Shown here: piece by piece, positions 9,193 to 18,828 of the stretch
Layout of the letters: every line of letters begins with the position of its first letter
How positions within the stretch are numbered: position 1 is the first letter of the stretch
Origin: an uncultured Rikenellaceae bacterium
GTDB lineage: Bacteria > Bacteroidota > Bacteroidia > Bacteroidales > Rikenellaceae
Assembly (NCBI GenBank): GCA_949287525.1
Contig: CASEGL010000001.1
Span: 124,001-188,000, forward strand
Direction: 5' to 3'
DNA: 64,000 nt
The notes under the pieces: generated by a model
The model's input: the letters and a program-made list of their open reading frames with translations, nothing else
Databases searched by the model: none
Told to the model about the DNA's origin: nothing
Program-made: the position numbers and the translations under genes

Positions 9193-9906
9193 TTACCTGT
9201 TCCTGCGCCGCACGCCCCACAGGATCAGCGACACGAGGATGTAAAGCAGCACGGACAGCCCCACGCCGCCCATGCCGAAGAGCAGCACCAGCACGAGCGC
9301 CATCAGCAGGAACGTATAGCGCACCGCGTTGGCGGCAAATCCGAAGCCGTCGAACTTGAGGGCGAACATGCGCACCGGCGAGATCATCAGCCAGGCGAGT
9401 ACCACGCCGCCGGCGAGAATCACCCACGGCAAGGAAGCGGCATAGGCGGTGCCGACGTGTTCGGCAAAGTACCACCCCACTGATCCGACGAGCAGCGCGC
9501 AGGCCGGAACGGGCAATCCGACAAACTCTGTCTTCTGGTCATCCGACACATTGAATTTGGCCAGCCGCAGCGCGGCACACACGACGATCAGCAGCATCAC
9601 GGCGCTCCATGCCCCCGTACCGCCGGCCAGATAGAACACCTTCATGCCGATGATGGTCGGCAGCACGCCGAAACTTACCAGATCGGCCAGCGAATCGAGC
9701 TGCGCGCCGATCGACGAATACTGTCCGGTGATCCGCGCGACGAATCCGTCCCAGAAGTCGCACATGGCGGCCGCCAGCATGAACACGAACGCCGTGTACA
9801 ACGCCTGCTCCGACTGCAGCGACACCATCGACACCACGCCGAGCGTACCGCACAGCAAATTTCCCAACGTAATGATATTCGGCAGAGTAATCAATTTCAG
9901 TTTCAT
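9193..9906 (-). CDS. pssA: CDP-diacylglycerol--serine O-phosphatidyltransferase
   Basis: PssA joins CDP-diacylglycerol and serine to make phosphatidylserine, the precursor of phosphatidylethanolamine, in the inner membrane. The 237-residue protein carries the CDP-alcohol phosphatidyltransferase signature DFWDGFVAR...GAQLDSLAD near residues 51-75, with its spaced aspartates, and about seven membrane helices. It begins with ITLPNIITLGNLLCG, typical of type II PssA. Divergent from manC. Confidence 0.93.
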   Translation of the reverse strand: MKLKLITLPNIITLGNLLCGTLGVVSMVSLQSEQALYTAFVFMLAAAMCDFWDGFVARITGQYSSIGAQLDSLADLVSFGVLPTIIGMKVFYLAGGTGAWSAVMLLIVVCAALRLAKFNVSDDQKTEFVGLPVPACALLVGSVGWYFAEHVGTAYAASLPWVILAGGVVLAWLMISPVRMFALKFDGFGFAANAVRYTFLLMALVLVLLFGMGGVGLSVLLYILVSLILWGVRRRNR

Positions 9907-9978
9907 AGGTCTTCCGTTTTAATTTATCCGCAGCCGGCCGCTCGGCACACCGAAGCGCACGCCGGCTGTCTTTTCACG

Positions 9979-9986
9979 CAAAGGTA
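9979..9986 (-). promoter_or_regulatory. -7 box of pssA
   Basis: Reads TACCTTTG on the minus strand, a full consensus match, 73 bases before the pssA start. It forms a divergent promoter region with the manC promoter at 10066-10096. Confidence 0.5.
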
Positions 9987-10065
9987 ACAAAAACCTGCAT
10001 GTTCCGTGCCGTTCCGGCCGACAAACCGTCTCTGCCGGCAGCCCGTGCATTTTCGGCCGCACAGC

Positions 10066-10096
10066 TTTGTTCTGCCGATATTTATTCCTAATTTTG
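10066..10096 (+). promoter_or_regulatory. Promoter of manC-murF
   Basis: TTTG at 10066-10069, 19 bases, then TAATTTTG at 10089-10096. This is one of the best matches in the window to the Bacteroidetes -33/-7 promoter. The manC start follows 43 bases later. Confidence 0.7.
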
Positions 10097-10138
10097 TTTA
10101 TTATTCAAACGCGGCGCATCGCGCCACACATACCGAAG

Positions 10139-11218
10139 ATGAAGAATCAAACCTATTGCGTCATCATGGCCGGCGGAGGAGGCACCCGCTTCTGGCCGGT
10201 CAGCCGCACCTCCAGACCGAAACAGTTCCTCGACATGCTCGGCACCGGCAAAACGTTCCTGCGCAGCACGTTCGAGCGATTCGCCCCGTTCATTCCCGCC
10301 GAGAATTTCCTCGTCGTCACCAATGCGGCACACAAACAACTGGCTCTGGAACAGCTGCCCGAACTGACCGAACGGCAGATCCTCGCCGAACCGCTGGGAC
10401 GGAATACGGCCACCTGCATCGCCTATGCCGCCTTCCGGCTGCAGGCTACCGCTCCCGACGCCACCATGATCGTCACCCCCGCCGACCACCTGATTCTGAA
10501 CGAACACGTCTTCCGCGAAGTCGTCGAGGAGGCCGCCGAATTTGCCGGCAGCCACGATGCGCTGGTCACCATCGGCGTCCACCCGACTCGGCCGGCCACA
10601 GGATACGGCTACATCCAGACCGGCAAACCCGTCGGCAACAGCGGCATGCACCAGGTCCGCACCTTTGTCGAAAAACCGAATGCCGAAATGGCTCAAACCT
10701 TCCTGCAGTCGGGCGATTTCGTGTGGAACTCCGGCATCTTCCTCTGGCAAACAGGCGTCATCCTCCGCGAGTTGGAAAAACTGATGCCCGACACCTACCA
10801 GCTGTTCCGCTCGGCCGACGCCGCATACGGCACGCCGGAGGAGAGCGACGCCATCGCCCGCCTCTACCCCGAATGCCGCGGCATCTCCATCGACTATGCC
10901 GTCATGGAAAAAGCCGACAACGTTTATGTACGCTGCGGCGATTTCGGATGGAGCGACATCGGCACCTGGGGATCCCTCTACGACTACCTCCCCAAAGACG
11001 ACGCCGGCAACACGGCCGGCTGCGAGGCGGTCACGTTCGACACCACCGGCTGCCTCATCCGCATGCCGGAAGGCAAACTGGCCGTCCTGGAGGGACTCTC
11101 CGACTTCATCATTGTCGATACGCCCGACGCCCTGCTCGTCTGCCCGAAAGGCAACGAACAGAACATCAAACGCTTCATAGACGCCATAAAATTCCATAAG
11201 GGAGAGCGCCACATTTGA
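10139..11218 (+). CDS. manC: Mannose-1-phosphate guanylyltransferase
   Basis: Makes GDP-mannose from mannose-1-phosphate and GTP for surface polysaccharide and glycan synthesis. The 359-residue protein opens with YCVIMAGGGGTRFWPVSR, the nucleotide-binding loop, and contains the FVEKPNAEMA segment and the GDFGWSDIGTWGSLY motif of the GMP-type family. It lacks the C-terminal isomerase domain found in bifunctional ManC/AlgA proteins. The ATG at 10139 was chosen because upstream codons would add a hydrophobic stretch absent from the family and would lie in the promoter region. murF follows after 22 bases. Confidence 0.93.
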   Translation: MKNQTYCVIMAGGGGTRFWPVSRTSRPKQFLDMLGTGKTFLRSTFERFAPFIPAENFLVVTNAAHKQLALEQLPELTERQILAEPLGRNTATCIAYAAFRLQATAPDATMIVTPADHLILNEHVFREVVEEAAEFAGSHDALVTIGVHPTRPATGYGYIQTGKPVGNSGMHQVRTFVEKPNAEMAQTFLQSGDFVWNSGIFLWQTGVILRELEKLMPDTYQLFRSADAAYGTPEESDAIARLYPECRGISIDYAVMEKADNVYVRCGDFGWSDIGTWGSLYDYLPKDDAGNTAGCEAVTFDTTGCLIRMPEGKLAVLEGLSDFIIVDTPDALLVCPKGNEQNIKRFIDAIKFHKGERHI

Positions 11219-11240
11219 CCCGCCCACAACCCACGCTTTC

Positions 11241-12530
11241 ATGGAACGCATCGAACATCTCTACACCTATTATACAGCCCACCCGATCATCTGCACCGAC
11301 AGCCGGCGCATCACGCCCGGCTGCCTCTTTTTTGCCCTGCGGGGCGCCACGTTCGACGGCAACCGTTTTGCAGCAAGCGCACTCGCCCAGGGTGCCGCTC
11401 TTGCCGTGACCGACGACCCGACCGTACTCCCGCACGGCATCACCGATCCGGAAGCCCTGCTGGCCGCCGGCTACTTCCCCGTCGAGGATACCCTCGCCGC
11501 CCTGCAGCAGCTCGCCGCCCTGCATCGCCAGCGGCTGGGCATCCCCGTCCTCGCCATCACGGGTACCAACGGCAAGACAACGACCAAGGAGCTGACAACG
11601 GCCGTCATGTCCACCCGCTTTGCCGTCCATGCAACGACCGGCAACCTGAACAACCACATCGGCGTCCCCCTGACCCTGCTTTCGATGACGCCCGAGACCA
11701 CCTTCGGTATCGTAGAGATGGGAGCCAGCGCCCGCGGCGAGATTGCCGCCCTGTGCCGCATCGCCCGCCCCGACTACGGCCTCATCACCAATGTCGGACG
11801 CGCCCACCTGGCCGGATTCGGCGGCGAAGCCGGCGTGCGCGCCACGAAAGGCGAACTGTACGACTGGCTCGCCGAGACGGGCGGATGCGCTTTTGTCCGC
11901 ACGGACGACCCCACCCTGTCCTCCATGGCCGCCGAACGGCCGTCACTGCGCACCATCCCCTACGACAGTTCGGCCGCCGAAGGTCTGGAGAGCCATCTGG
12001 CCGGCGACTACAACCGATACAACATGGCTGCAGCCGCAACCGTCGGCCGCCACTTCGGCGTGCCGGAGGAGGCGGTACGGCAGGCCATCCGCGACTACAT
12101 CCCCTCCCTGAACCGTTCGCAGGTCATCACCCGACCCGAGCGCACGCTGATCGTCGACTGCTACAACGCCAATCCGTCGAGCATGCAGGCGGCTCTCGAC
12201 TGGTTCGGCCACGAGGCGGGCGCCCCGTCGTCGAAAGCGATCATTCTGGGCGACATGCTGGAGCTGGGCGACTGGAGCGAGCAGGAACACCGCCAGGTAC
12301 TCGACCGGGCGCTGGCGCTGCGGCCAGGCGTCATGCTGCTGATCGGCCGCGAATTCGGCCGGCTGGAAACGCTGCCGCACGACACGGGCGAAACGACGCT
12401 GCGCTTCTTCCCCGACACGGAAAGCGCCGCAAAAGCCATCGCCGACACCGACCTGCTGCACCGCGCCCGCACCGTATTTCTGAAAGGTTCGCGCGGCATC
12501 GCGCTGGAAAAACTGCTGCCCCTGCTGTAA
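11241..12530 (+). CDS. murF: UDP-N-acetylmuramoyl-tripeptide--D-alanyl-D-alanine ligase
   Basis: MurF adds D-Ala-D-Ala to UDP-MurNAc-tripeptide, the last cytoplasmic step in building the peptidoglycan peptide. The 429-residue protein has the N-terminal substrate domain with TDSRRITPGCLFFALRG, the ATP loop TGTNGKTTTKE near residue 105, the N-x-x-NNH/IGVPLTLL region, and the C-terminal domain with DCYNANPSSM and GDMLELGD. It is separated from the usual mra/dcw cluster, as is frequent for murF in Bacteroidetes. An intrinsic terminator follows. Confidence 0.96.
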   Translation: MERIEHLYTYYTAHPIICTDSRRITPGCLFFALRGATFDGNRFAASALAQGAALAVTDDPTVLPHGITDPEALLAAGYFPVEDTLAALQQLAALHRQRLGIPVLAITGTNGKTTTKELTTAVMSTRFAVHATTGNLNNHIGVPLTLLSMTPETTFGIVEMGASARGEIAALCRIARPDYGLITNVGRAHLAGFGGEAGVRATKGELYDWLAETGGCAFVRTDDPTLSSMAAERPSLRTIPYDSSAAEGLESHLAGDYNRYNMAAAATVGRHFGVPEEAVRQAIRDYIPSLNRSQVITRPERTLIVDCYNANPSSMQAALDWFGHEAGAPSSKAIILGDMLELGDWSEQEHRQVLDRALALRPGVMLLIGREFGRLETLPHDTGETTLRFFPDTESAAKAIADTDLLHRARTVFLKGSRGIALEKLLPLL

Positions 12531-12551
12531 GCCCCCTCGCTTCACACGACA

Positions 12552-12592
12552 AACGCCTCGTCTGCCACTCGGTTCGGACAAGGCGTTTTTTC
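12552..12592 (+). terminator. Terminator after murF
   Basis: A ten-pair stem with one mismatch (AACGCCTCGT against ACAAGGCGTT) is followed by six T. It ends the manC-murF unit. Confidence 0.75.
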
Positions 12593-12833
12593 AATCTGCC
12601 GCCCCTCCCTTGCCCGAAACGGTCCGATCCGGATACCCGCCATGCCGGAGAACATTTTCCGGATCTTTCCTTCACAGGATATTTATCGAGCAGGAGACGA
12701 CCGCCGTCATATATACCCACTCTCACTGCACTCAGCGCCAGCCCATCCCATCGCACTGCATAATTACACAGACCGGATGATCCGACATGCAATTTCCATG
12801 CATCCGGACCGGTCAAATCAATATGCAGTTTTT

Positions 12834-12863
12834 TTGCTCTTTAACAAAATATTCGTATCTTCG
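12834..12863 (+). promoter_or_regulatory. Promoter of the susC/susD operon
   Basis: TTG at 12834-12836, 19 bases, then TATCTTCG at 12856-12863 (one mismatch to TAnnTTTG). The spacing is ideal. The susC ATG is about 290 bases further on, giving a long leader. Between the murF terminator and this promoter (12593-12833) I see no gene and no clear repeat. Confidence 0.6.
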
Positions 12864-12869
12864 TCCCGA

Positions 12870-13158
12870 TAGTGTGCATACATGGAGAGAGTGAATCAAC
12901 GGCCGCCCGATTGTCCTTCCGCTTTCCGAACGAACATGCACGGCCATTGATCTGCGCCGCCGCAGATCGCGGATGATCTTTTCCCCGGATCACCCCTAAT
13001 TGAGTTTAAAGCGACTGGCTGTAACGAAAAAGAAACGGATACATTAATATATTGCGAAAAGCCACCCGCTTCGCAATGCGAGATACAAACAGAGAAACAC
13101 CTAACATCGACAAGCAAAAATTATTACAGTTCAACAACACAAACTAAAATCAATTCGT
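12870..13158 (+). other. Long 5' leader of susC with a stable hairpin
   Basis: About 290 bases separate the promoter from susC and contain no credible reading frame. A perfect eight-pair stem with a four-base loop (GATCTGCG, CCGC, CGCAGATC) lies at 12949-12968. The last 130 bases are A-rich, as is usual before highly translated Bacteroidetes genes. The length and hairpin suggest post-transcriptional control, but no known riboswitch class was recognised. Confidence 0.5.
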
Positions 13159-16119
13159 ATGAGAAAATTCGTACTATCAGTTTTTACGATGCTGCTCATG
13201 TGCTTCCAACTGACTGCACAGGATCAGCATGTAACTGGTATCGTTACCGACGCGACCTCCGGCGAACCTATTATCGGTGCGGTAGTTGCAGTTAAAGGTA
13301 CGCAGAACGCATTCGTGACCGGTATCGACGGCGATTACATGATCGACGTTCCGGCGAACGGTACTCTGGAATTCACCTACGTCGGCTACAAGACGCAGGA
13401 GATTGTGGTAAATCCGGGTCAGACGGTCATCAACGTAACGATGACGCAGGATTCGGAGAACATCGAACAGGTGGTTGTGATCGGTTACGGTTCGGCCCGT
13501 TCGGTAAGCTCTGTAACCGGTTCGCTGTCCGTTGTGGACTCCGAAATTCTGAACGAGAAACCGGTGATGAACGTTGCCGATGCTCTTTCGGGACAGGTTT
13601 CCGGTATGTCCGTTATGACGTCGTCCGGTGAGCCTTCGGCCAGCTCGAACATCCGTATCCACGGTTCGGGTTCTATCTCCGCAGGCACCGCACCTCTGTA
13701 CGTGATCGACGGTATGCCTTCGTCGGCCAACCAGTTCCTCGCTCTCAGCTCGAACGATATTGAGAACATGGTAACCCTGAAGGATGCCTCCGCAACCTCC
13801 ATCTACGGTTCGCGTGCTGCCAACGGCGTTATCTACATCACCACCAAGAAAGGTAGCCGCGCAGCCCAGAAGGCTCAGTTCCGCATCAGCGGCGGCTACG
13901 GTATCTCGACGCCTGTAAACAACAACGTGGAGCAGATGAACGGCCGCGACCTGCTCGAGTGGCAGCTCTACTTCAACGAGATCTCCAGAAGCTCCTACGA
14001 CACCTACCTGGCCGACATGGAGATGTTCGGTGCAACCGACTGGTTCAACTACGTCTACAAACCCGCCCCCACCTACAACGGCGAGTTCTCCGTATCGGGC
14101 GGTGCAGAAAATATCAGCTACTACATTTCGGGTAGCTACATGAACCAGGACGGTATCGCTCCGGGATCGTCGATGGAGCGTTACACGTTCCGTACCAACC
14201 TGGCTGCCGAAGCCACTTCGTGGATGCGCATCAACATGAACATGTCGATCTCGACCGACAAACGTAAATCGACCCAGGATTCCATCGACTCCGTAAGCGG
14301 TGTGAACATGTCCGCCCCGAACAACTTCGCAACCTACATGCCCTCCTACATGTCGCGCCACTACCTGATCGAAGGCACGGACGAAGTCGGCACCTACACC
14401 TACTTCCCGAACGGCATGATGGACCCGTGGTATGCTATGGACCAGCAGCCCCAGGCCGGTTACAACACCCTTTACAACGGTAGCATCTCGATCGTGCTGA
14501 CCCCGCTCAAAGGCCTGACGATTACCAGCTTGAACGGTATCGACGGTGCCTTCTCGACCCTGAAGATGTCGGGTCTGCCTACCTACGAGCTGTCGGGCGG
14601 TAGCGGTGTCCGCGGACGCAACTACAACCAGTACCGCACGCTGACCACCAGTAACACGATCGAGTACAAACTCAAACCGATCAAAGACTTCCACAACCTG
14701 ACGTTCCTCGTTGGTCAGGAGGGTATCGACTATCAGGACGACTTCTTCGCCGTGCTGACCTCCGGTCAGACCGACAACCGCCTGATGCTCCTCTCGAACG
14801 GTACCAATGTCCTTATCGGCAACGTATCGGAAAGCAACTCCAGCTACAACATGCTCTCGTTCTTCGGCCGTGTGAACTACGACTACAAGAACAAATACGC
14901 TTTGGACCTCACGATCCGTAACGATGCTTCGTCCAAGTTCGGTAAAGACAACCGCGACGCATTCTTCTACGCTATCGGCGGTATGTGGAACCTCTCGCAG
15001 GAGAAATTCCTGATGGGCAACCGCGTCCTGACCGACCTCAAGCTGCGTGCAACCTACGGTACGCAGGGTAACTCCTCGATCAGCTACTACACGCACCTCG
15101 CCCTGATCGCCGGCGGTATGAACTACGCAGGCAACGCAGGCCGTTACTTCGCAAACCCGGGCAACAACAACCTCGGATGGGAGAAACAGGGCATGTTCAA
15201 CGTCAGCCTGGAACTCGGCTTGTGGCACTGGCTGACCGCTTCGGTAAGCTACTATGACCGTCGTTCGACCGACATGCTGTTCGACGTACCCTATCCGCCT
15301 TCGAGCGGCGTGACGAGCCACGCCGAGAATGCCCTCGGTATGCTCAACCGCGGTGTCGACCTGGACATCGCCGCTACGATCTTCCAGAACAAAGACTGGA
15401 ACATCGGCGTCAGCACCACCTTCGGTTACAACAACAACAAGGTAACCTATCTGTACTCGAGCGAAAGCATCAAGAAACCCGACCAGTTCGCCAACTACGA
15501 AGTAGGCAAATCGGCATGGCGTTTCTATCTGCCGGAATTCATGGGCGTGGATCCGCGCGACGGTAAGCCGATGTTCAACGACGGCAACGGCAACCCCGTG
15601 AAGGATGCCAACATGGCCGCTTATGTTTCGACGGACAAAGAGTACATCGCTCCCTACTACGGCGGTTTCAACATCGACGTTCGCTGGAAAGGTCTGAGCC
15701 TGCAGGCCAACTTCACCTACCAGCTCGACAAATGGCTGTACAACGGTGACCGCTACTTCTCCGAAAGCACCACGATGCTGAGCCAGTTCCAGCGTCCCGA
15801 GCGCATGAAGGATATTTGGACGCAGCCCGGCGATATCACCGACATCCCTGCTTACGGCGAAACGATGATCCACAGTACGGCTTACCTGGAAGACGCTTCG
15901 TTCCTCCGTCTGAAGAACCTGACGCTCTCCTACCAGTTCCCGTCGTCGCTGCTGAAGAAGACCGGCTTCATCCAGGGTATCAAGGTTTCGGCCATCTTCC
16001 GTAACCTCTGGACGCTGACCAAATACACCGGTTACGACCCCGAGTATGATGGTGTTGCCGTATACGGTATGTACCCGAACACGCGTCAGTATTCGTTCAG
16101 CCTTGAATTCATGTTTTAA
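13159..16119 (+). CDS. SusC/RagA family TonB-dependent outer membrane transporter
   Basis: A 986-residue SusC-type TonB-dependent transporter that with SusD imports a large nutrient across the outer membrane. The signal peptide ends near residue 20 (LTAQ). A carboxypeptidase-regulatory-like domain follows (about 25-110), then the TonB box region EQVVVIGYG, the plug, the signature SATSIYGSRAANGVIYITTK, and a beta-barrel ending in SFSLEFMF. At 986 residues it is on the short side for SusC. Codons such as GGT, GTA and CGT are far more frequent than in neighbouring genes, which suggests strong expression. No glycoside hydrolase, sulfatase or regulator lies nearby, so the substrate is open; peptide uptake, as in RagAB, is one option. 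Confidence 0.95.
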   Translation: MRKFVLSVFTMLLMCFQLTAQDQHVTGIVTDATSGEPIIGAVVAVKGTQNAFVTGIDGDYMIDVPANGTLEFTYVGYKTQEIVVNPGQTVINVTMTQDSENIEQVVVIGYGSARSVSSVTGSLSVVDSEILNEKPVMNVADALSGQVSGMSVMTSSGEPSASSNIRIHGSGSISAGTAPLYVIDGMPSSANQFLALSSNDIENMVTLKDASATSIYGSRAANGVIYITTKKGSRAAQKAQFRISGGYGISTPVNNNVEQMNGRDLLEWQLYFNEISRSSYDTYLADMEMFGATDWFNYVYKPAPTYNGEFSVSGGAENISYYISGSYMNQDGIAPGSSMERYTFRTNLAAEATSWMRINMNMSISTDKRKSTQDSIDSVSGVNMSAPNNFATYMPSYMSRHYLIEGTDEVGTYTYFPNGMMDPWYAMDQQPQAGYNTLYNGSISIVLTPLKGLTITSLNGIDGAFSTLKMSGLPTYELSGGSGVRGRNYNQYRTLTTSNTIEYKLKPIKDFHNLTFLVGQEGIDYQDDFFAVLTSGQTDNRLMLLSNGTNVLIGNVSESNSSYNMLSFFGRVNYDYKNKYALDLTIRNDASSKFGKDNRDAFFYAIGGMWNLSQEKFLMGNRVLTDLKLRATYGTQGNSSISYYTHLALIAGGMNYAGNAGRYFANPGNNNLGWEKQGMFNVSLELGLWHWLTASVSYYDRRSTDMLFDVPYPPSSGVTSHAENALGMLNRGVDLDIAATIFQNKDWNIGVSTTFGYNNNKVTYLYSSESIKKPDQFANYEVGKSAWRFYLPEFMGVDPRDGKPMFNDGNGNPVKDANMAAYVSTDKEYIAPYYGGFNIDVRWKGLSLQANFTYQLDKWLYNGDRYFSESTTMLSQFQRPERMKDIWTQPGDITDIPAYGETMIHSTAYLEDASFLRLKNLTLSYQFPSSLLKKTGFIQGIKVSAIFRNLWTLTKYTGYDPEYDGVAVYGMYPNTRQYSFSLEFMF

Positions 16120-16151
16120 TCATCATCCATCGCAATTCAATTAGCAACAAT

Positions 16152-17729
16152 ATGAAGAATATCATTAAAGGAGCATTGCTGGTGTTGTTCGCTGGAAGCG
16201 TAGCTGCCTGCAATCTCGACAAATACCCCAGCAACGCCATTCCGGCGGACGAAGGTTTCACGACCTTCCAGGATGCTGAGGAATTTCGTAATGCCATCTA
16301 CTATATGGCCCGCGCAAGCATGACGGACATTCTGGCGTCCAACATGCAGTGCGAAGGTATCAACGCTACGCTCGACTACGGTAACAACTACGGTCTGCAG
16401 TACGCCTGGACCTACACCGATACTGAAAGCAGCGTCGCGAACATCTGGACGAATGACAACGGCTACATCCGTGAGATCAACTACTTCCTCGCAAAATGCG
16501 ATGAACTGATCGCTACCAATGCCAACCTGCCTGAAGGTGACTCGAACAAGATGAGCGAAAAAGAACTGAAGGAACTGGACCTGTACATCGGCGAGGCTCA
16601 CTTCGTTCGCGCCCTGCTGCGCCGCCACCTGACCATGTTCTACTGCAAAGACTATGATCCGGCAACCGCTGCCGAGGATTGGGGTATCATCCTGAACGAC
16701 GGTTACGACATCAACGTCCGTCTGGGCCGCTCGAAACTCGACAAGACCTACGAGGCCATCAACACGGACCTCGACCTGGCTCGCACGGCTATCACCAACT
16801 ACTATGGCAACAGCGATCCCACCGAGAACTACTACTTCGGTCCGACGGCCGTGAAATGTCTCACCGCTTACATCCAGCTGGACATGCACGACTACCCCAA
16901 TGCTGCCGCTACCGCAGCCAGCATCGTGGACGGTACCAAATACGCGCTGATTACCGACGCTACGTCGTTCGCTTCGATGTGGAAAAACAACGCCGGTTCG
17001 GAGATCATCTTCCAGTTCTTCGCAAGCCTGGATGAGGGTGCCGTACAATACGGCGAGCCGTTCCTCTACGACCCGTTCGGCGATCCGGACAACTCGCAGT
17101 CGCTGAAACCGCAGTACGTTCCCGCCCAGTACCTGATCGACCAGTACTCCAACAACGGCAACGACGCATGGGTGGACATCCGTACCTCGGCTTACTTTCC
17201 GACCCGTTCCTGCCGTATCGGTACGACCGCAGTTACGCTCAAACTGTTCAACAAATATCCGGGCAACCCCGAATACGATGCTACGGCAGGCCTGAACTCG
17301 CTGGCCAACAACGTACCGCTCTATCGTAGTGCCGACTTCGTGCTGCTGGCAGCCGAGGCATACTACCAGGCCGGTGACGAAACCAACGCCAACAAGTATC
17401 TCCAGAAACTGCGCGAGGCTCGTATCCACGCCAACTCGACCAGCGCTCCGGAATACACCTACACTCCCTATTCGGGCGAAGAACTCTTCTCGCAGATCAA
17501 GATGGAGCGTCTGAAAGAGATGTTCATGGAGAGCAACCGTCTGGCCGACCTGAAACGTTGGGGCGATCCGATGAGCCGTCTGGGCTGGACTCCTCAGAAC
17601 GAATCCATCTGCGTTGCCATCGGTATGTATCTGGATATTCCTGCTGACGACTATCGTTTCGTATGGCCGATCCCGCAGTCCGAGTACACCAACAACCCTG
17701 CCATCAAAGGTCAGTTGAACTGGAAATAA
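16152..17729 (+). CDS. SusD/RagB family nutrient-binding lipoprotein
   Basis: The surface lipoprotein partner of the SusC protein, 32 bases downstream. The 525-residue product has a lipobox (GSVAACNLDKYP, cysteine near residue 20). It shows the helical TPR-like core of the family, with the LYIGEAHFVRALLRRHLTM segment in the first half. The C-terminal SusD part contains FVLLAAEAYYQAGD and KMERLKEMFMESNRLADLKR, then ends with WPIPQSEYTNNPAIKGQLNW. SusD lids open and close over the SusC barrel. It shares the biased codon choice of susC. Confidence 0.95.
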   Translation: MKNIIKGALLVLFAGSVAACNLDKYPSNAIPADEGFTTFQDAEEFRNAIYYMARASMTDILASNMQCEGINATLDYGNNYGLQYAWTYTDTESSVANIWTNDNGYIREINYFLAKCDELIATNANLPEGDSNKMSEKELKELDLYIGEAHFVRALLRRHLTMFYCKDYDPATAAEDWGIILNDGYDINVRLGRSKLDKTYEAINTDLDLARTAITNYYGNSDPTENYYFGPTAVKCLTAYIQLDMHDYPNAAATAASIVDGTKYALITDATSFASMWKNNAGSEIIFQFFASLDEGAVQYGEPFLYDPFGDPDNSQSLKPQYVPAQYLIDQYSNNGNDAWVDIRTSAYFPTRSCRIGTTAVTLKLFNKYPGNPEYDATAGLNSLANNVPLYRSADFVLLAAEAYYQAGDETNANKYLQKLREARIHANSTSAPEYTYTPYSGEELFSQIKMERLKEMFMESNRLADLKRWGDPMSRLGWTPQNESICVAIGMYLDIPADDYRFVWPIPQSEYTNNPAIKGQLNWK

Positions 17730-17769
17730 TCTATTCATCGAAAATTCAATTCGTAAATTTTCAGAACAT

Positions 17770-18729
17770 ATGAAATACATGAAAATAGCCGCAATGAGCT
17801 TGATGGCCGCAGCGCTGTTCTGCTCCTGCGAGAAAAAAAACGTTACTCCCGGTCCCGGTACGGGTGTCGTAGGCTTCACGCAGACGGAAGTGACGATGCT
17901 TGAGACCGACGGTCTTACCTATATTCCGATCGCGGTCACGGGCGAACCTGGCGGTTACCCCGTAACGCTGAAAATCACGGCAGAGGGTAGCGAGGATGTC
18001 AACGAAGTGCTGCTGATCTCTTCGACGGATCCCTACTCGAACACGACGACCCTCTACATCGGCGAGGATGCGAACAACACCGTGAACCTGCAGGTATCGC
18101 CTGCATGGCGTCCCGATGACAACGCAGACTACACCATCACGCTGACCATTGTAGAGGCAACCGGTTCGACGATCGGTACCAACAATACCTGCACGGTATA
18201 CATCAAAAACGTACCTGCCGTACAGTATGGCCAGTATACCGTAAAAGGCGGCCAGGGCAGTACGCCCGCAACCTGGTACCTGACCCTGAAACAGGGTGCC
18301 AACGGTACTTACCTGATGGAGAACATCTTCGACAGCACCGAGACCCCCGTATTGGTAGGCGAATTCGATCCGGAAACCATGAAGCTGACTTTCGACGGCC
18401 GCATCAACGGTAAAGGCAGCACCAGCTACTTCGGTACTTCGGCTTACTACTACGAGAACCTCAACGAAGGTGATATACAGAAAGTCTGGATCGTTCAGGG
18501 CGGCGGCCGTGACGGTCAGGAGCCTGTTGTCTTCTCTGTAAACGAGCAGTATCAGATCACCAGCACCTCCTCCTCGCTGGTAGCCCTTTCCATGCTGTAC
18601 GTCAGCAACGGTGAAGGCGGTTACGACCCGAGCGACGAGGATCCGACTTACCTCGGTATGATGCAGGGCAACACGACGCTCACCTACAACGAAGGTACCG
18701 ATATGGACGACGAATATCCTTTCAAATAG
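17770..18729 (+). CDS. Third-gene lipoprotein of the SusCD operon, function unknown
   Basis: A 319-residue lipoprotein with a lipobox (ALFCSCEKKN, cysteine near residue 20). Residues 30-150 are beta-rich and resemble a Calx-beta or BACON-like repeat; the C-terminal half is a separate beta-rich domain with FDSTETPVLVGEFDPETMKL. It follows susD by 40 bases and ends at a strong terminator, so it belongs to the operon. The third gene of many SusCD loci encodes a surface glycan- or ligand-binding protein; that role is inferred from position only. Confidence 0.8.
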   Translation: MKYMKIAAMSLMAAALFCSCEKKNVTPGPGTGVVGFTQTEVTMLETDGLTYIPIAVTGEPGGYPVTLKITAEGSEDVNEVLLISSTDPYSNTTTLYIGEDANNTVNLQVSPAWRPDDNADYTITLTIVEATGSTIGTNNTCTVYIKNVPAVQYGQYTVKGGQGSTPATWYLTLKQGANGTYLMENIFDSTETPVLVGEFDPETMKLTFDGRINGKGSTSYFGTSAYYYENLNEGDIQKVWIVQGGGRDGQEPVVFSVNEQYQITSTSSSLVALSMLYVSNGEGGYDPSDEDPTYLGMMQGNTTLTYNEGTDMDDEYPFK

Positions 18730-18748
18730 GAATTCGTCCGACAACGCC

Positions 18749-18781
18749 AAAAAAGCCGAAGGTTCAGCCTTCGGCTTTTTT
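18749..18781 (+). terminator. Terminator of the susCD operon
   Basis: Perfect stem GCCGAAGG / CCTTCGGC extended by A6/T6 flanks, followed directly by a T-run. Confidence 0.9.
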
Positions 18782-18828
18782 GTTTCCCTGTCCCTGTCGC
18801 TGCCCCCTCCCAATCCCCCCGATCTAAG

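Noticed and set aside
13177..15873. Very long open frame antisense to susC
   Set aside because: It mirrors the strong codon bias of susC and has no family features; the sense strand is an unmistakable SusC protein.
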